Shown here piece after piece: positions 6,152 to 13,298 of a stretch of 64,000 bases of DNA; position 1 is the stretch's first letter; each line of letters begins with the position of its first letter. The translations under genes were made by a program, and so were the position numbers. Under the pieces are notes generated by a model. The model worked only from the letters and a program-made list of their open reading frames with translations, had not been told where the DNA came from and did not search any database. The DNA is taken from assembly GCF_007559435.1 (NCBI RefSeq), contig NZ_VMBP01000003.1, positions 372,001 through 436,000 on the forward strand, in the 5' to 3' direction. The DNA is from Ancylobacter moscoviensis (GTDB lineage: Bacteria; Pseudomonadota; Alphaproteobacteria; Rhizobiales; Xanthobacteraceae).

Positions 6152-7321
6152 CTAGTCCCGCGTCCCGTAGCCGACCGCCTGGCGCTTCTCCTCGTCGGTG
6201 AGGAAGTCCGCCTCGCTCACCCGGCGCCACAGCGCCTCGCGCTCGAAGCTCAGCGCCGCGATGGCGTCGAGGTCCGGCTCCAGCGCCAGCCGCGCCTCGC
6301 CGAAGGCGGGGGCCAGCCAGCCGGCCAGCTCCTGCCCCAGCCGGCGCGCCAGCGGCAGCACGGTCTGGCGCCAGAGCACCCGGCTCGCCTCGGCGTAATT
6401 GGCATAGGTGGCGTCGCCGGGAATGCCGATCAGCATCGGCGGCACGCCGAAGGCGAGCGCGATCTCCCGCGCCGCCGCGTTGCGCGCCTCGAGGAAATCC
6501 ATGTCCTTGGGCGAGAGCGAGAGCGGGCGCCAGTCCAGCCCGCCCTCCAGCAGCAGCGGCCGCCCGGCATTGGCGCTGCCGGAGAAATTCTGCTCCAGCT
6601 CCTCCTTCAGCCGGTCGAACTGCTCGTCGGAGAGGTTGCCCGCCCCGCCATAGACCAGCGCTCCGGAAGGCCGCGCCGCGTTGTCGATCAGCGCCTTGTT
6701 CCAGGCGCCGGCGGCGTTGTGGAGGTCGAGCGCCACCTGCGCCGCCTCCAGCGGCGGGGCGCCGTAATGGTCGTCGAGCGGGTGGAACAGCGCGATGTGC
6801 AGGATCGGCGCAACGGGCGCCCCACCCCCACCTTCCGGCGCGAAGCGCACGCTGCGCCCGCCCGCCGTGTATTCATAGGCCTGCGCCCACCCGTCCGCGC
6901 CGGGCACCACCCGCATGCGGTCGGGGCGCAGCACGTGCAGCTCGCGCAGCTCGCCGCCCAGCGCCACCGCCTCGACATAGGCGTTGCCGGCGATCATCAG
7001 ATGCGCCGCCAGCGCCTCCATCAGCCCGGTGCCGGAAAGGCGCGGGTTGGGGCGCGCCAGCAGTTCGGCGAGCGGATGCGCCTCGCTCTCCCGTCCGCCC
7101 TCCATCAGGGTGAAGCGCACCTCGCCCGCCGCCTGCGCGACGAGCCGCACGCAGCGATGCGCCACGGCGTTGCGCAGATAGCCCTCGCGCGCCAGCCCGG
7201 CATAGTCGCGCGGCGTCCATTGCGGCCGGTGTCCGGCGAGCAGCGCCACCAGCGCCTGGGTGCGCGAGGCCTTGGCCTCCGGCGGCGCCGCCGGCCGGCG
7301 CAGGAAAGGAAAGAGCTTCAT
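6152..7321 (-). CDS. GTA portal protein, HK97 family (g3)
   Basis: 389 aa from ATG 7321 with SD ggag. Portal features include N-A-V-A-H-R-C-V-R-L-V-A-Q-A (about 51-64), HPLAELLARPNP (about 83-94), a G-N-A-Y-V-E segment, L-R-P-D-R-M-R-V-V-P, then ALDLHNAAGAWNKALIDNAA and FGVPPMLIGIPGDATYANYA, which are strong HK97-type portal motifs. The protein forms the ring through which DNA is packaged by the terminase encoded just upstream in the cluster. A readable frame extends far upstream of the ATG, but SD and family length support this start. Confidence 0.93.
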   Translation of the reverse strand: MKLFPFLRRPAAPPEAKASRTQALVALLAGHRPQWTPRDYAGLAREGYLRNAVAHRCVRLVAQAAGEVRFTLMEGGRESEAHPLAELLARPNPRLSGTGLMEALAAHLMIAGNAYVEAVALGGELRELHVLRPDRMRVVPGADGWAQAYEYTAGGRSVRFAPEGGGGAPVAPILHIALFHPLDDHYGAPPLEAAQVALDLHNAAGAWNKALIDNAARPSGALVYGGAGNLSDEQFDRLKEELEQNFSGSANAGRPLLLEGGLDWRPLSLSPKDMDFLEARNAAAREIALAFGVPPMLIGIPGDATYANYAEASRVLWRQTVLPLARRLGQELAGWLAPAFGEARLALEPDLDAIAALSFEREALWRRVSEADFLTDEEKRQAVGYGTRD

Positions 7322-7369
7322 GGGGGCTCCTGATGTATCGAAACGGATCGCCGCTTCCGTAGGGATCGG

Positions 7370-7485
7370 CGTCATCCCCGGGCCTGGCCCGGGGATCCAC
7401 GACGTGCCTTTGCCTGGGCGATAGAGCTTGCCCTTGCCCGGGCGACGGAGAGGGCGTGGATGGCCGGGCCAGGCCCGGCCATGAC
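7370..7485. repeat. Palindromic intergenic repeat, family A copy 4 (expanded middle)
   Basis: Same ends and first hairpin as copies 2 and 3 (cgtcatCCCCGGGcctggCCCGGGGatccac). The centre is expanded by a tgcctttgcctgggcgat / cttgcccttgcccgggcga stretch, and the right arm reads gatGGCCGGGccaGGCCCGGCCatgac. It lies in the g3/g2 spacer. Confidence 0.8.
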
Positions 7486-7538
7486 AGCCGCTTGCTTCAG
7501 CCCACACCCGCCGCCGTGGGGGGCAGCAGAGTTTTGCG

Positions 7539-7647
7539 CTGGATCCCGGATCGGCGCTTCGGCTTCGCCTCCGCTGGTCCGGGACACGGTTCCGCTCTCC
7601 GTTTCCCGGACCAGCTGCGCGCAGCGCGGCGCCGAGCCGGGATCCAG
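7539..7647. repeat. Palindromic repeat, family B copy 1
   Basis: 109-bp element bounded by a perfect 11-bp inverted repeat CTGGATCCCGG / CCGGGATCCAG. Inside are tcggcgc / gcgccga and gtccggga / tcccggac arms. It is distinct from family A and related to the shorter copy at 10081. Confidence 0.75.
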
Positions 7648-7665
7648 GAAAACCCTTCGGCCGAC

Positions 7666-9039
7666 CTAAACCCGCCGCACCCGCGGCGCGGCCTCCCGCG
7701 GCCCCAGCGCCAGCGCCGTCACCGCCCAGACCAGCGCGTCCAGCCGGTCGGGCGAGCGCCCGTTCGACAGGCCCTCGGGGCCGAAATCGCACATCTCGTC
7801 CTCCAGCGCCGGAAAGGCGCCGGCATGGCGCACCCGGCCCTGCTCGTAGAGCGCGGCCACCGGCTCGGCGCGCAGCCATTTGCCGCGCGTCGCCCGCACC
7901 TCGCTCACCGGCACGGCGGGGTCGATCCCGGCGAGGATGGTCTTCACCATCTCCCCGCCCTGGTTCACCTCCACCACCACCCGGTCGGCCTCCAGCCGGT
8001 GGAACAGCCCCACCGCCCGGCCGCCCCAGCCGATGGGCGTCAGCCCCTGCGCACTCTCGTCGCCGAGCACGTGCACCATGCCGTCGCGGTCGATCCCCGC
8101 CGCCACGATCCCGCAGGCGTCGGCGTGCTTGCGCGAGGAGGCCGGCGGGTCCACCGCCACCACCACACGCTCCATTTGGCGGACGAGCTCCGGCGCCGCG
8201 CCTTCCCGCGCCGCCTCGATCGCCGCGCGGTTCCACAGCGCGTCCGGCCGGTCCTCGATCAGCTCGCCGTCCAGCTCCTGCCGGCCAAGCCGCGTGCCGG
8301 CATAGCGGCCGACCACCGTCTCCAGAAAGGTCGGCGCCAGATGCGCCGCGTTGGACGCCGTGCCCATCCGCGTCACCGCCGTGCGCGGATCGGCGATCAG
8401 CGCGCGGATCAGCGGGTTCGGGCGCGGCGTCGTGGTCGCCATCTGGCGCGGGCGGCGGCCCAGCCGCAGCCCGAATTGCAGCATGTCGAACGCCGCCTGC
8501 GCGTAGCGCCACTTGGCCAGCTCGTCGCACCAGGCGGCATGGAATTGCGGCCCGCGCAGGCTTTCCGGGTCGTCCGCCGAAAAGCCCTGCGCCACCGCCC
8601 CGTTCGGCCATTCGAGGCGCCGGCGCGTCGGTTCCCAGCTCGGCCGCTCGTGGCGCGGATGCACGCTGAGCAGGCCGGAGACGCCCTCCACCATCACCTC
8701 GCGCAGGTCGGCGAGGCTTTCCGCCACCAGCGCGATGCGCCCGGCCGGCGGCCCGGCCCGGCCGAACACCAGCGCGCGCACCCATTCGGCGCCGGCGCGG
8801 GTCTTGCCGGCCCCGCGCCCGCCCAGCACCAGCCAGGTCAGCCAGTCGCCGCCGCCCTGCGCCGCGCGCGGCGGCTGCTGCGCCGGCCGGCCGACCAGCG
8901 GCCAGTGGTGCAGCAGCCATTCCGCCGTTCCCGGCGGCAGCGCGGCGATGGCCTCAGGGAGCCTCCCCTGCCGCCAGCACACGTTCAAGAGTTTCGCCAA
9001 GCTCGCGTCGGAAGGCGTCGGCGTCACGGCTGGCGTCAT
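7666..9039 (-). CDS. GTA large terminase subunit (g2)
   Basis: 457 aa from the ATG at 9039 (later TTG/GTG starts near 8988/8982 are possible; the overlap with g1 would then shrink). ATPase domain: Walker A GGRGAGKT (73-80), Walker B FHAAWCDE (166-173) and coupling motif ATTTPRPN (201-208). The C-terminal nuclease domain has acidic residues in VVVAVDPP, VVEVNQGGEMV and DRLDALVWA. This is the packaging motor; in RcGTA it cuts and packages random host DNA. It lies between g1 and portal as expected. Confidence 0.93.
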   Translation of the reverse strand: MTPAVTPTPSDASLAKLLNVCWRQGRLPEAIAALPPGTAEWLLHHWPLVGRPAQQPPRAAQGGGDWLTWLVLGGRGAGKTRAGAEWVRALVFGRAGPPAGRIALVAESLADLREVMVEGVSGLLSVHPRHERPSWEPTRRRLEWPNGAVAQGFSADDPESLRGPQFHAAWCDELAKWRYAQAAFDMLQFGLRLGRRPRQMATTTPRPNPLIRALIADPRTAVTRMGTASNAAHLAPTFLETVVGRYAGTRLGRQELDGELIEDRPDALWNRAAIEAAREGAAPELVRQMERVVVAVDPPASSRKHADACGIVAAGIDRDGMVHVLGDESAQGLTPIGWGGRAVGLFHRLEADRVVVEVNQGGEMVKTILAGIDPAVPVSEVRATRGKWLRAEPVAALYEQGRVRHAGAFPALEDEMCDFGPEGLSNGRSPDRLDALVWAVTALALGPREAAPRVRRV

Positions 9040-9652
9040 TCTCGTCCCCGTCCGGCCCGTTGGTCTCCAGCGCCGACAATTCGCGCAGCGAGCGCACGAG
9101 CACCGCCAGCGTGCGCGCCGCGCGCTCGGTCTCGGCCACGCCGTCGGTCACGCGCTCGCAGCCCGCGCGGGCGATCAGCCGCTCGATGGCGGCGATCTCC
9201 GCCTCGATCCGCCGCACCAGCCGGGCGATCAGCTCGCCGCGCGGCAGCTTGTCCCGCCCCGCGACCGGCGTCCCCGCCGTCTCTCCGCCCGAAGCCTCGC
9301 CACCGGAAACCTTGCCGCCCGAAACCTCGCCGCCCAAAGCCTCCGGCACGCCGGCGGCCAACGCGGAAAAATCCGGCGCGGCGACGCCCGGCTGAACCGA
9401 AGCCGCCTCCGTCAAAGGCCCCGCCGGCACCGGCGTCTGCCCGGCGACGGCCGACGGCACCCGGCCGTCGAGAAGGCGCGAGCGCCATCCCTTGTGCCGG
9501 GCATGGCGATAGAGTGTCGTCTTGTGAATGCCGAGCAGCACCGCGATGCTCTCGACCGGCACGTTGGTCTCCTCATAGAGCTGCCGCGCCTCGATGAGCG
9601 CCGCCGGCGAGAGGTTCCGTCCACTCGGAGCGATGCGACTACCTGCCGACAT
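8954..9652 (-). CDS. GTA small terminase-like DNA-binding protein (g1)
   Basis: 232 aa from ATG 9652, chosen for its SD (gggagg) and because the family-like helix-turn-helix begins soon after: R-Q-L-Y-E-E-T-N-V-P-V-E-S-I-A-V-L-L-G and HKTTLYRHARHKGWRSR (about residues 23-59). A low-complexity middle holds repeats of SGGEV/SGGKV/SGGEA type, and the C-terminal half is helical (LIARLVRRIEAEIAAIERLI). In RcGTA gp1 is a divergent small terminase; position directly before g2 supports the same role. A longer frame reaches 9787 but would translate the terminator hairpin. Confidence 0.8.
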   Translation of the reverse strand: MSAGSRIAPSGRNLSPAALIEARQLYEETNVPVESIAVLLGIHKTTLYRHARHKGWRSRLLDGRVPSAVAGQTPVPAGPLTEAASVQPGVAAPDFSALAAGVPEALGGEVSGGKVSGGEASGGETAGTPVAGRDKLPRGELIARLVRRIEAEIAAIERLIARAGCERVTDGVAETERAARTLAVLVRSLRELSALETNGPDGDENDASRDADAFRRELGETLERVLAAGEAP

Positions 9653-9676
9653 GCCACCTCCCCGTATGAGGCTGGA

Positions 9677-9702
9677 AACAAAAAGCCGGCCCGAAGGCCG
9701 GC
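9677..9702 (-). terminator. Intrinsic terminator in the GTA leader, upstream of g1
   Basis: On the minus strand GCCGGCC-TTCG-GGCCGGC is followed at once by TTTTTGTTT: a 7-bp all-GC stem with a stable UUCG loop and U-tract. It sits about 25 bases upstream of the g1 start and about 85-110 bases downstream of the promoter at 9794-9822. No minus-strand gene lies just upstream for it to end, so it would terminate GTA transcripts unless bypassed. Confidence 0.85.
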
Positions 9703-9793
9703 CCCGGCGCGCCCGTCGGGCAGCGCCGCCAATCCCTATGCCCCGCACCGGAAGGACGCCCGGCCTCTCGACGCATTTGTGGAGCATGACGAA

Positions 9794-9822
9794 AACCTAC
9801 CCCGGCAGCGTCACGCTGTCAA
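9794..9822 (-). promoter_or_regulatory. Putative GTA cluster promoter
   Basis: On the minus strand TTGACA (9822-9817) and TAGGTT (9799-9794) are separated by 17 bases. The -35 is perfect; the -10 matches 3-4 of 6. Predicted start is near 9786, giving a leader of about 135 nt to g1 that contains the terminator at 9677. Confidence 0.65.
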
Positions 9823-9832
9823 GGACTATTTT

Positions 9833-9843
9833 CCTATCATAGG
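9833..9843. promoter_or_regulatory. Palindrome upstream of the GTA promoter (possible activator site)
   Basis: CCTATcATAGG, an 11-bp palindrome in an AT-rich stretch 10 bp upstream of the -35 hexamer. The position suits an activator of a GTA promoter (GafA/GafY-like) or an IHF-type architecture, but the binding protein is not identifiable from sequence. Confidence 0.45.
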
Positions 9844-9935
9844 ATTTATTGGCCAAAGCCGGAGCTGCAAGCGCGATATCCCGCCAAAGCCGCCCGTGCG
9901 GACGCCCTTCACAAGCAACCTTTCCGCCTCTCGCG

Positions 9936-10017
9936 GTCGTAGCCGGGCCCATCCCGGCCATCCACGCCTCCGACCCGGCGGAACGTCTGAATGCCCGGCC
10001 CAAGGCCGGGCATGACG
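9936..10017. repeat. Palindromic intergenic repeat, family A copy 5
   Basis: Degenerate copy: agCCGGGcccatCCCGGccatccacgcc on the left, gaatgCCCGGCCcaaGGCCGGGcatgacgg on the right. It lies in the 569-bp spacer between g1 (minus) and the molybdenum operon (plus). Confidence 0.7.
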
Positions 10018-10080
10018 GTGCACGGGGACGGCTCCCATCCGGTATGGGCGGCGCATCGCCCCATCGGCCGCGCGCCGCCG

Positions 10081-10127
10081 TGTCCCGGACAAGCGGCACG
10101 GCGTGCAGCGCCGATCCGGGACCCAGG
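10081..10127. repeat. Palindromic repeat, family B copy 2 (partial)
   Basis: TGTCCCGGAC...GCGCCGATCCGGGACCCAGG corresponds to the distal half of the 7539 element. Together with copy 5 of family A it fills most of the 9844-10180 spacer, in which I see no gene. Confidence 0.6.
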
Positions 10128-10186
10128 AAAGACTCTTCGGCCATGACCCCGCCCCACGCCGCGCATTGCCCCGGCAGGCGCCTTCA

Positions 10187-10204
10187 TATATCCCTTCGGA
10201 TATA
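10187..10204 (+). promoter_or_regulatory. Inverted repeat resembling a ModE Mo-box
   Basis: TATATCC-cttc-GGATATA, a perfect 7-bp inverted repeat 17 bases upstream of the ATG at 10222. ModE-type Mo-boxes are built on TATAT/ATATA half-sites with a short spacer. Since the operon encodes a Mop protein, a known ModE/MopA target in Rhodobacter, regulation by molybdate is a fair guess. The overlap with the leader suggests repression. Confidence 0.45.
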
Positions 10205-10221
10205 CCTTTGAGCACGTCCCC

Positions 10222-10743
10222 ATGCCCCTGCCCCGCCTGATCCCCGCGCTGCCGGTCCTTCTCGCGCTGCTCGCCGTCCCGGCGGCGGCGCGCGATCCGG
10301 TGATGCTCGCCGGGCCGGCGCCGGGACAGGAGGTCGCCCTCCCGCTCGACGCGCTGCGCGCCCTGCCGGCCGAGACGCGCGAAGTGTCCTTCCTCTCCTC
10401 CAAGGGCGAGGAAAGGGCGCGCTACACCGGCACGCGGCTGTGGGACCTGCTCGCCGGCCACGGCTTCGTCGATCCGGCGAACCATCCGGCGCTGCTGCGC
10501 ACCCTCGTCGTCGTCACCGCCGGCGACGGCTACACGCTCGTGCTGGCGGCCGCCGACCTCGCGCCGGAGCTGGGCGACACGCCCGTACTCCTCGCCTATG
10601 CGCGCGAGGGCGAGGCCCTCGCCGCCGATCGCCTTCCGCGCCTCATCGTGCCGGGCGACCGGCGCGGGGCGCGCAACGTCTTCGACATCGCGCGGATTTC
10701 CGTCCGCGTGCTCGATCCCATCCCACAGGAGAAAACGCCATGA
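10222..10743 (+). CDS. Periplasmic protein of the molybdopterin-dependent oxidoreductase fold
   Basis: 173 aa. Residues 1-23 form a signal peptide (LIPALPVLLALLAVPAAAR). The rest resembles the sulfite oxidase/YedY-like molybdopterin domain: a G-T-R-L-W-D-L-L-A-G-H-G segment (about 71-82), T-A-G-D-G-Y, an L-A-Y-A-R-E-G-E stretch and R-L-I-V-P-G-D-R-R-G-A-R-N-V (about 139-152). No cysteine ligand for Mo is visible, so it may be a non-catalytic or small single-domain member. Its stop overlaps the Mop start (ATGA), implying an operon and a molybdenum-related role. Confidence 0.7.
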   Translation: MPLPRLIPALPVLLALLAVPAAARDPVMLAGPAPGQEVALPLDALRALPAETREVSFLSSKGEERARYTGTRLWDLLAGHGFVDPANHPALLRTLVVVTAGDGYTLVLAAADLAPELGDTPVLLAYAREGEALAADRLPRLIVPGDRRGARNVFDIARISVRVLDPIPQEKTP

Positions 10744-10949
10744 AGCTCAGCGCCCGCAACATCGTCCCCGGCACCGTCCTCAAGGTCACCAAGGGCGCCA
10801 CCACCTCGCATGTGCGCATCGACATCGGCGGCGGTCAGGTCATCACCTCCTCCATCACCAACGAGGCGGTGGACGAGCTCGGCCTGAAGGAGGGCGGCAA
10901 GGCCTATGCCGTCATCAAGGCCTCCGACGTCATGATCGCCGTCGACTGA
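10740..10949 (+). CDS. mop: Molbindin (Mop), TOBE-domain molybdate-binding protein
   Basis: 69 aa, one complete Mop domain: M-K-L-S-A-R-N at the start, G-T-V-L-K-V-T-K-G-A-T-T-S-H-V, then S-S-I-T-N-E-A-V-D-E-L-G-L-K and A-Y-A-V-I-K-A-S-D-V-M-I. These single-domain proteins assemble as hexamers and bind molybdate or tungstate in the cytoplasm, acting as Mo buffer. ATG at 10740 overlaps the preceding stop by 4 bp with SD caggag. Its TGA is followed within 12 bases by the TrmO reading frame in the same phase. Confidence 0.9.
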   Translation: MKLSARNIVPGTVLKVTKGATTSHVRIDIGGGQVITSSITNEAVDELGLKEGGKAYAVIKASDVMIAVD

Positions 10950-10961
10950 GGGGAGGCCGGC

Positions 10962-11459
10962 ATCGTCCGTCTCAACGAGATCAGGGCCGGCGAGGTCGCC
11001 GTCGACCCGCCGGCCGCGCGCGATGCCGGCCTGGTCTTCATCGGCCGCATCCGCACGCCGTGGACCTCGCGGCTGGAGACCCCGCGCCTCGGCCGGCCGG
11101 ACGGGCCGCTTTGCCATGTCGAGATCTTCGAGCCGTGGCGGCGGGCGCTGGCCGGCATCGAGGCCTATGCGCGGATCGAGGTGCTGTACTGGATGCACCT
11201 GTCGCGCCGCGACCTCGTGCTGCAAAGCCCCGCCAATGACGGCGAGCTGCACGGCACGTTCTCGCTGCGCGCGCCGGTGCGGCCCAACCCCATTGGCACC
11301 GCCATCGCCCGCCTCATCAGCATCGACGGCGACGGCGTGCTGCTGGTGCGCGGGCTCGACTGCGTCGACGGCACCCCGCTCCTCGACCTGAAGCCCGATC
11401 GCGCCCTCTTCACCCCCATCGCCCCCGAGCAGCCCGGCGACCGGCAGGTGGGGGAGTGA
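10962..11459 (+). CDS. trmO: tRNA (N6-threonylcarbamoyladenosine(37)-N6)-methyltransferase TrmO (TsaA/VirR), apparent ATC start
   Basis: 165 codons with clear TsaA features: [33 protein letters not shown] and the C-terminal R-P-N-P-I-G. TrmO methylates t6A37 of tRNA-Thr. No ATG, GTG or TTG lies between the Mop stop and conserved sequence; the first such codon (GTG 11181) would delete nearly half the domain. The phase begins with ATC at 10962 preceded by GGGGAGG with 5-base spacing, so ATC is the most likely initiator. A sequencing error in that codon (ATG read as ATC) is the main alternative. Confidence 0.85.
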   Translation: MVRLNEIRAGEVAVDPPAARDAGLVFIGRIRTPWTSRLETPRLGRPDGPLCHVEIFEPWRRALAGIEAYARIEVLYWMHLSRRDLVLQSPANDGELHGTFSLRAPVRPNPIGTAIARLISIDGDGVLLVRGLDCVDGTPLLDLKPDRALFTPIAPEQPGDRQVGE

Positions 11460-11468
11460 GCCCGCCGC

Positions 11469-13073
11469 TCACTGCCGCTCCAGCGTCCCCATCCCGAAGC
11501 CGTTCAGATCCTCGATCGTCACCGCCTCCGCCCGCCCGTCCGGGCCGAGGGCGAAGCTGACGCCGACCGGCATGTCCGGCAGCTCCGGCGTCGGCGTGTA
11601 GGTGAAGACGTCGCGGTTGAAATGGGTGAGCGTGAAGCGCGCCTTCCCCTCCGGCCCCAGCCGAAGTTCCAGCCCGTCGTCTGCCACCGCCACCTCGGCC
11701 GCGCCGACATAGGCGTTGGCGTAGCGCCCGGCATAGGCGGCGGGCGGCGCCGCCGGCAGCGGGTCCGGGCGCGGCGCGTAGCGCTTCTGCGCCGCCGCCA
11801 CCGCCGGGCCGAACAACCCCTCATAGCCGGCGTTCCACGGGCCGATCCAGTCCTTCTCCAGCCGGCCGTCGAAGGCGAGATCGAGGAAATTGTCGGCCAG
11901 CCCCTCCGGCACGCCGGTCGGGAAGGCGTTGGCCAGCACGACGATGCCGATCTTCGCCTCGGGGTAGATCGTCACCAGCGTGCGCGCGCCGACGCTGAAC
12001 GCCCCGGCATGGCCCCAGCTCAGCCCGTGCCGGCCGAACTCGACGTTCCAGCCGAGCGCGTAGAAGGAGGCGGCGCCCGTCACCGGGTTGTTGCCGCGCG
12101 CCATCACCGGCTGGTGGGTGGCGGCCAGCGCCTCCGGCGCGATCAGCCGCTTGCCGTCGAAAGTGCCGCCGGCGAGCTCCAGCCGCAGCCAGCGTGCGAG
12201 GTCGCGCGCGTTCGAGGAGACCCCGCCCGCCGGCGCCTGCGCGTCCGGCTCGCGCTTCAGCTTCGCCGCCCAGTGGCCGATGCCGCCGATATGCAGCGCG
12301 GCGCGGTTGTCGCGGGCGATGAAATCGGCGTAGCGCGCGGAGGTCGAGCCCATGCCGAGCGGCCCGAACAGCTTTTCCCGCGCCACCTCCTCCCACGGCT
12401 TGCCGGTCGGCGCGGCGGCGGCGAGGACCCCGGCGGTGTAGCCGAAATTCGAATAGGAATAGCCCGCCCGGAAGCTCGACGAGGGCGGCACCAGCCGCAG
12501 CCGCTCGAGGATCGTCGCGCGGTCGTAGCCGAGCGCCTCCAGCTCGTTGCCGGCATCGCCCGGCAGCCCCGAGCGGTGGGCGAGCAGGTCGCGCACCGTC
12601 ACCTGCTGGCTGGGATAGGCGTCGTGGAGCTGGAAGGCCGGGTCGAGCGCGGCGACGGTGTCGTCCCAGTCCGCCACGCCCTCGCTCACCAGCGCCGCGA
12701 CGATGGTGGCGGAGATCGGCTTGGAGAAGGAGGCGAGCTGGAACACCGTGTCCGCGTCCACCGCGCCGGACTTGCCCGCCTCGCGCAGGCCGTAGCCCTT
12801 GAGGAACACCACCTCGTCCTCGTGGACGATGGCGATGGAGAGCCCCGGCACCTGTCCATCCGCGACCGCCCTGGCGGCCATGGCGTCGAGCTGCGGCAGC
12901 GCCGCCTGGATCCGCTCGCGGGAGACGCCCTGCGCCGCGGCGGGCACGGCCAGCAGCGCGAGGCCGGTCAGGGTGGACGCCAGGCTGGCGGCAAGCAAGG
13001 CGGGCGCGCGACGGGCACGCGCAGAGCCGCCGGAGCGAAGGCGCGCCGATGTCGGTCGGGGCTGGCTGGGCAT
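11469..13073 (-). CDS. Serine hydrolase, class C beta-lactamase/PBP-like family
   Basis: 534 aa. The ATG at 13073 is preferred over 13088 because GGGGGAG lies 6-7 bases before it. N-terminal export signal (LAASLASTLTGLALLAVPAAAQ), then the AmpC-type fold: SxxK as S-F-S-K (about 115-118) and YxN as Y-S-N (about 207-209), with W-G-H-A-G later. A C-terminal lipocalin-like domain of about 110 aa starts after PAAPPAAYAGRYAN. Such proteins are often esterases or D-amino-acid peptidases rather than true beta-lactamases. Its 3' end converges on trmO with 9 bp between. Confidence 0.88.
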   Translation of the reverse strand: MPSQPRPTSARLRSGGSARARRAPALLAASLASTLTGLALLAVPAAAQGVSRERIQAALPQLDAMAARAVADGQVPGLSIAIVHEDEVVFLKGYGLREAGKSGAVDADTVFQLASFSKPISATIVAALVSEGVADWDDTVAALDPAFQLHDAYPSQQVTVRDLLAHRSGLPGDAGNELEALGYDRATILERLRLVPPSSSFRAGYSYSNFGYTAGVLAAAAPTGKPWEEVAREKLFGPLGMGSTSARYADFIARDNRAALHIGGIGHWAAKLKREPDAQAPAGGVSSNARDLARWLRLELAGGTFDGKRLIAPEALAATHQPVMARGNNPVTGAASFYALGWNVEFGRHGLSWGHAGAFSVGARTLVTIYPEAKIGIVVLANAFPTGVPEGLADNFLDLAFDGRLEKDWIGPWNAGYEGLFGPAVAAAQKRYAPRPDPLPAAPPAAYAGRYANAYVGAAEVAVADDGLELRLGPEGKARFTLTHFNRDVFTYTPTPELPDMPVGVSFALGPDGRAEAVTIEDLNGFGMGTLERQ

Positions 13074-13203
13074 TCGGGTCTCCCCCATGGCAAGGCGGCG
13101 GACATAGTGACCGAGCGCCCCGGCTTCTCAAGGGAAAACCGCTATCGGGAAAAGCGCTGTGCGGACAAGCGCCGGCAGGCCAATCCGCTCCCCCGAAACG
13201 CAA

Positions 13204-13236
13204 ATCCCGGAGACGGCCTGCCAGCCGCTCCGGGAT
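13204..13236. repeat. Palindromic repeat, family C copy 1
   Basis: atcCCGGAGacGGC-ctgcca-GCCgCTCCGGgat. The same element is found at 59532. It lies in the 225-bp spacer between the serine hydrolase and the FMN reductase, which holds no gene. Confidence 0.7.
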
Positions 13237-13298
13237 CGATCTGCGGGAAGGGATGCCGGCCAGCCGGCGCCCCCGTCATGCGCTCGTGGCGCCCGTCG

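Noticed and set aside
7456-9597. 713-codon plus-strand open frame over the terminase and g1 genes
   Set aside because: It is antisense to genes with clear motifs; its translation is His/Arg/Pro-rich low complexity typical of GC-rich shadow frames.
9653-9787. N-terminal extension of g1 to 9787
   Set aside because: Would translate through the GC hairpin and lacks an SD; ATG 9652 has GGGAGG and precedes the HTH.
1-9850. A full temperate prophage
   Set aside because: No integrase, repressor, replication or lysis genes. Gene order and content match GTA head genes. The missing tail genes simply lie off the left edge.
10740-11459. Mop-TrmO fusion by read-through (or selenocysteine) at the TGA at 10947
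   Set aside because: Same phase was tempting, but an SD right after the stop, and complete separate domains with no SECIS-like hairpin seen, favour a separate start.
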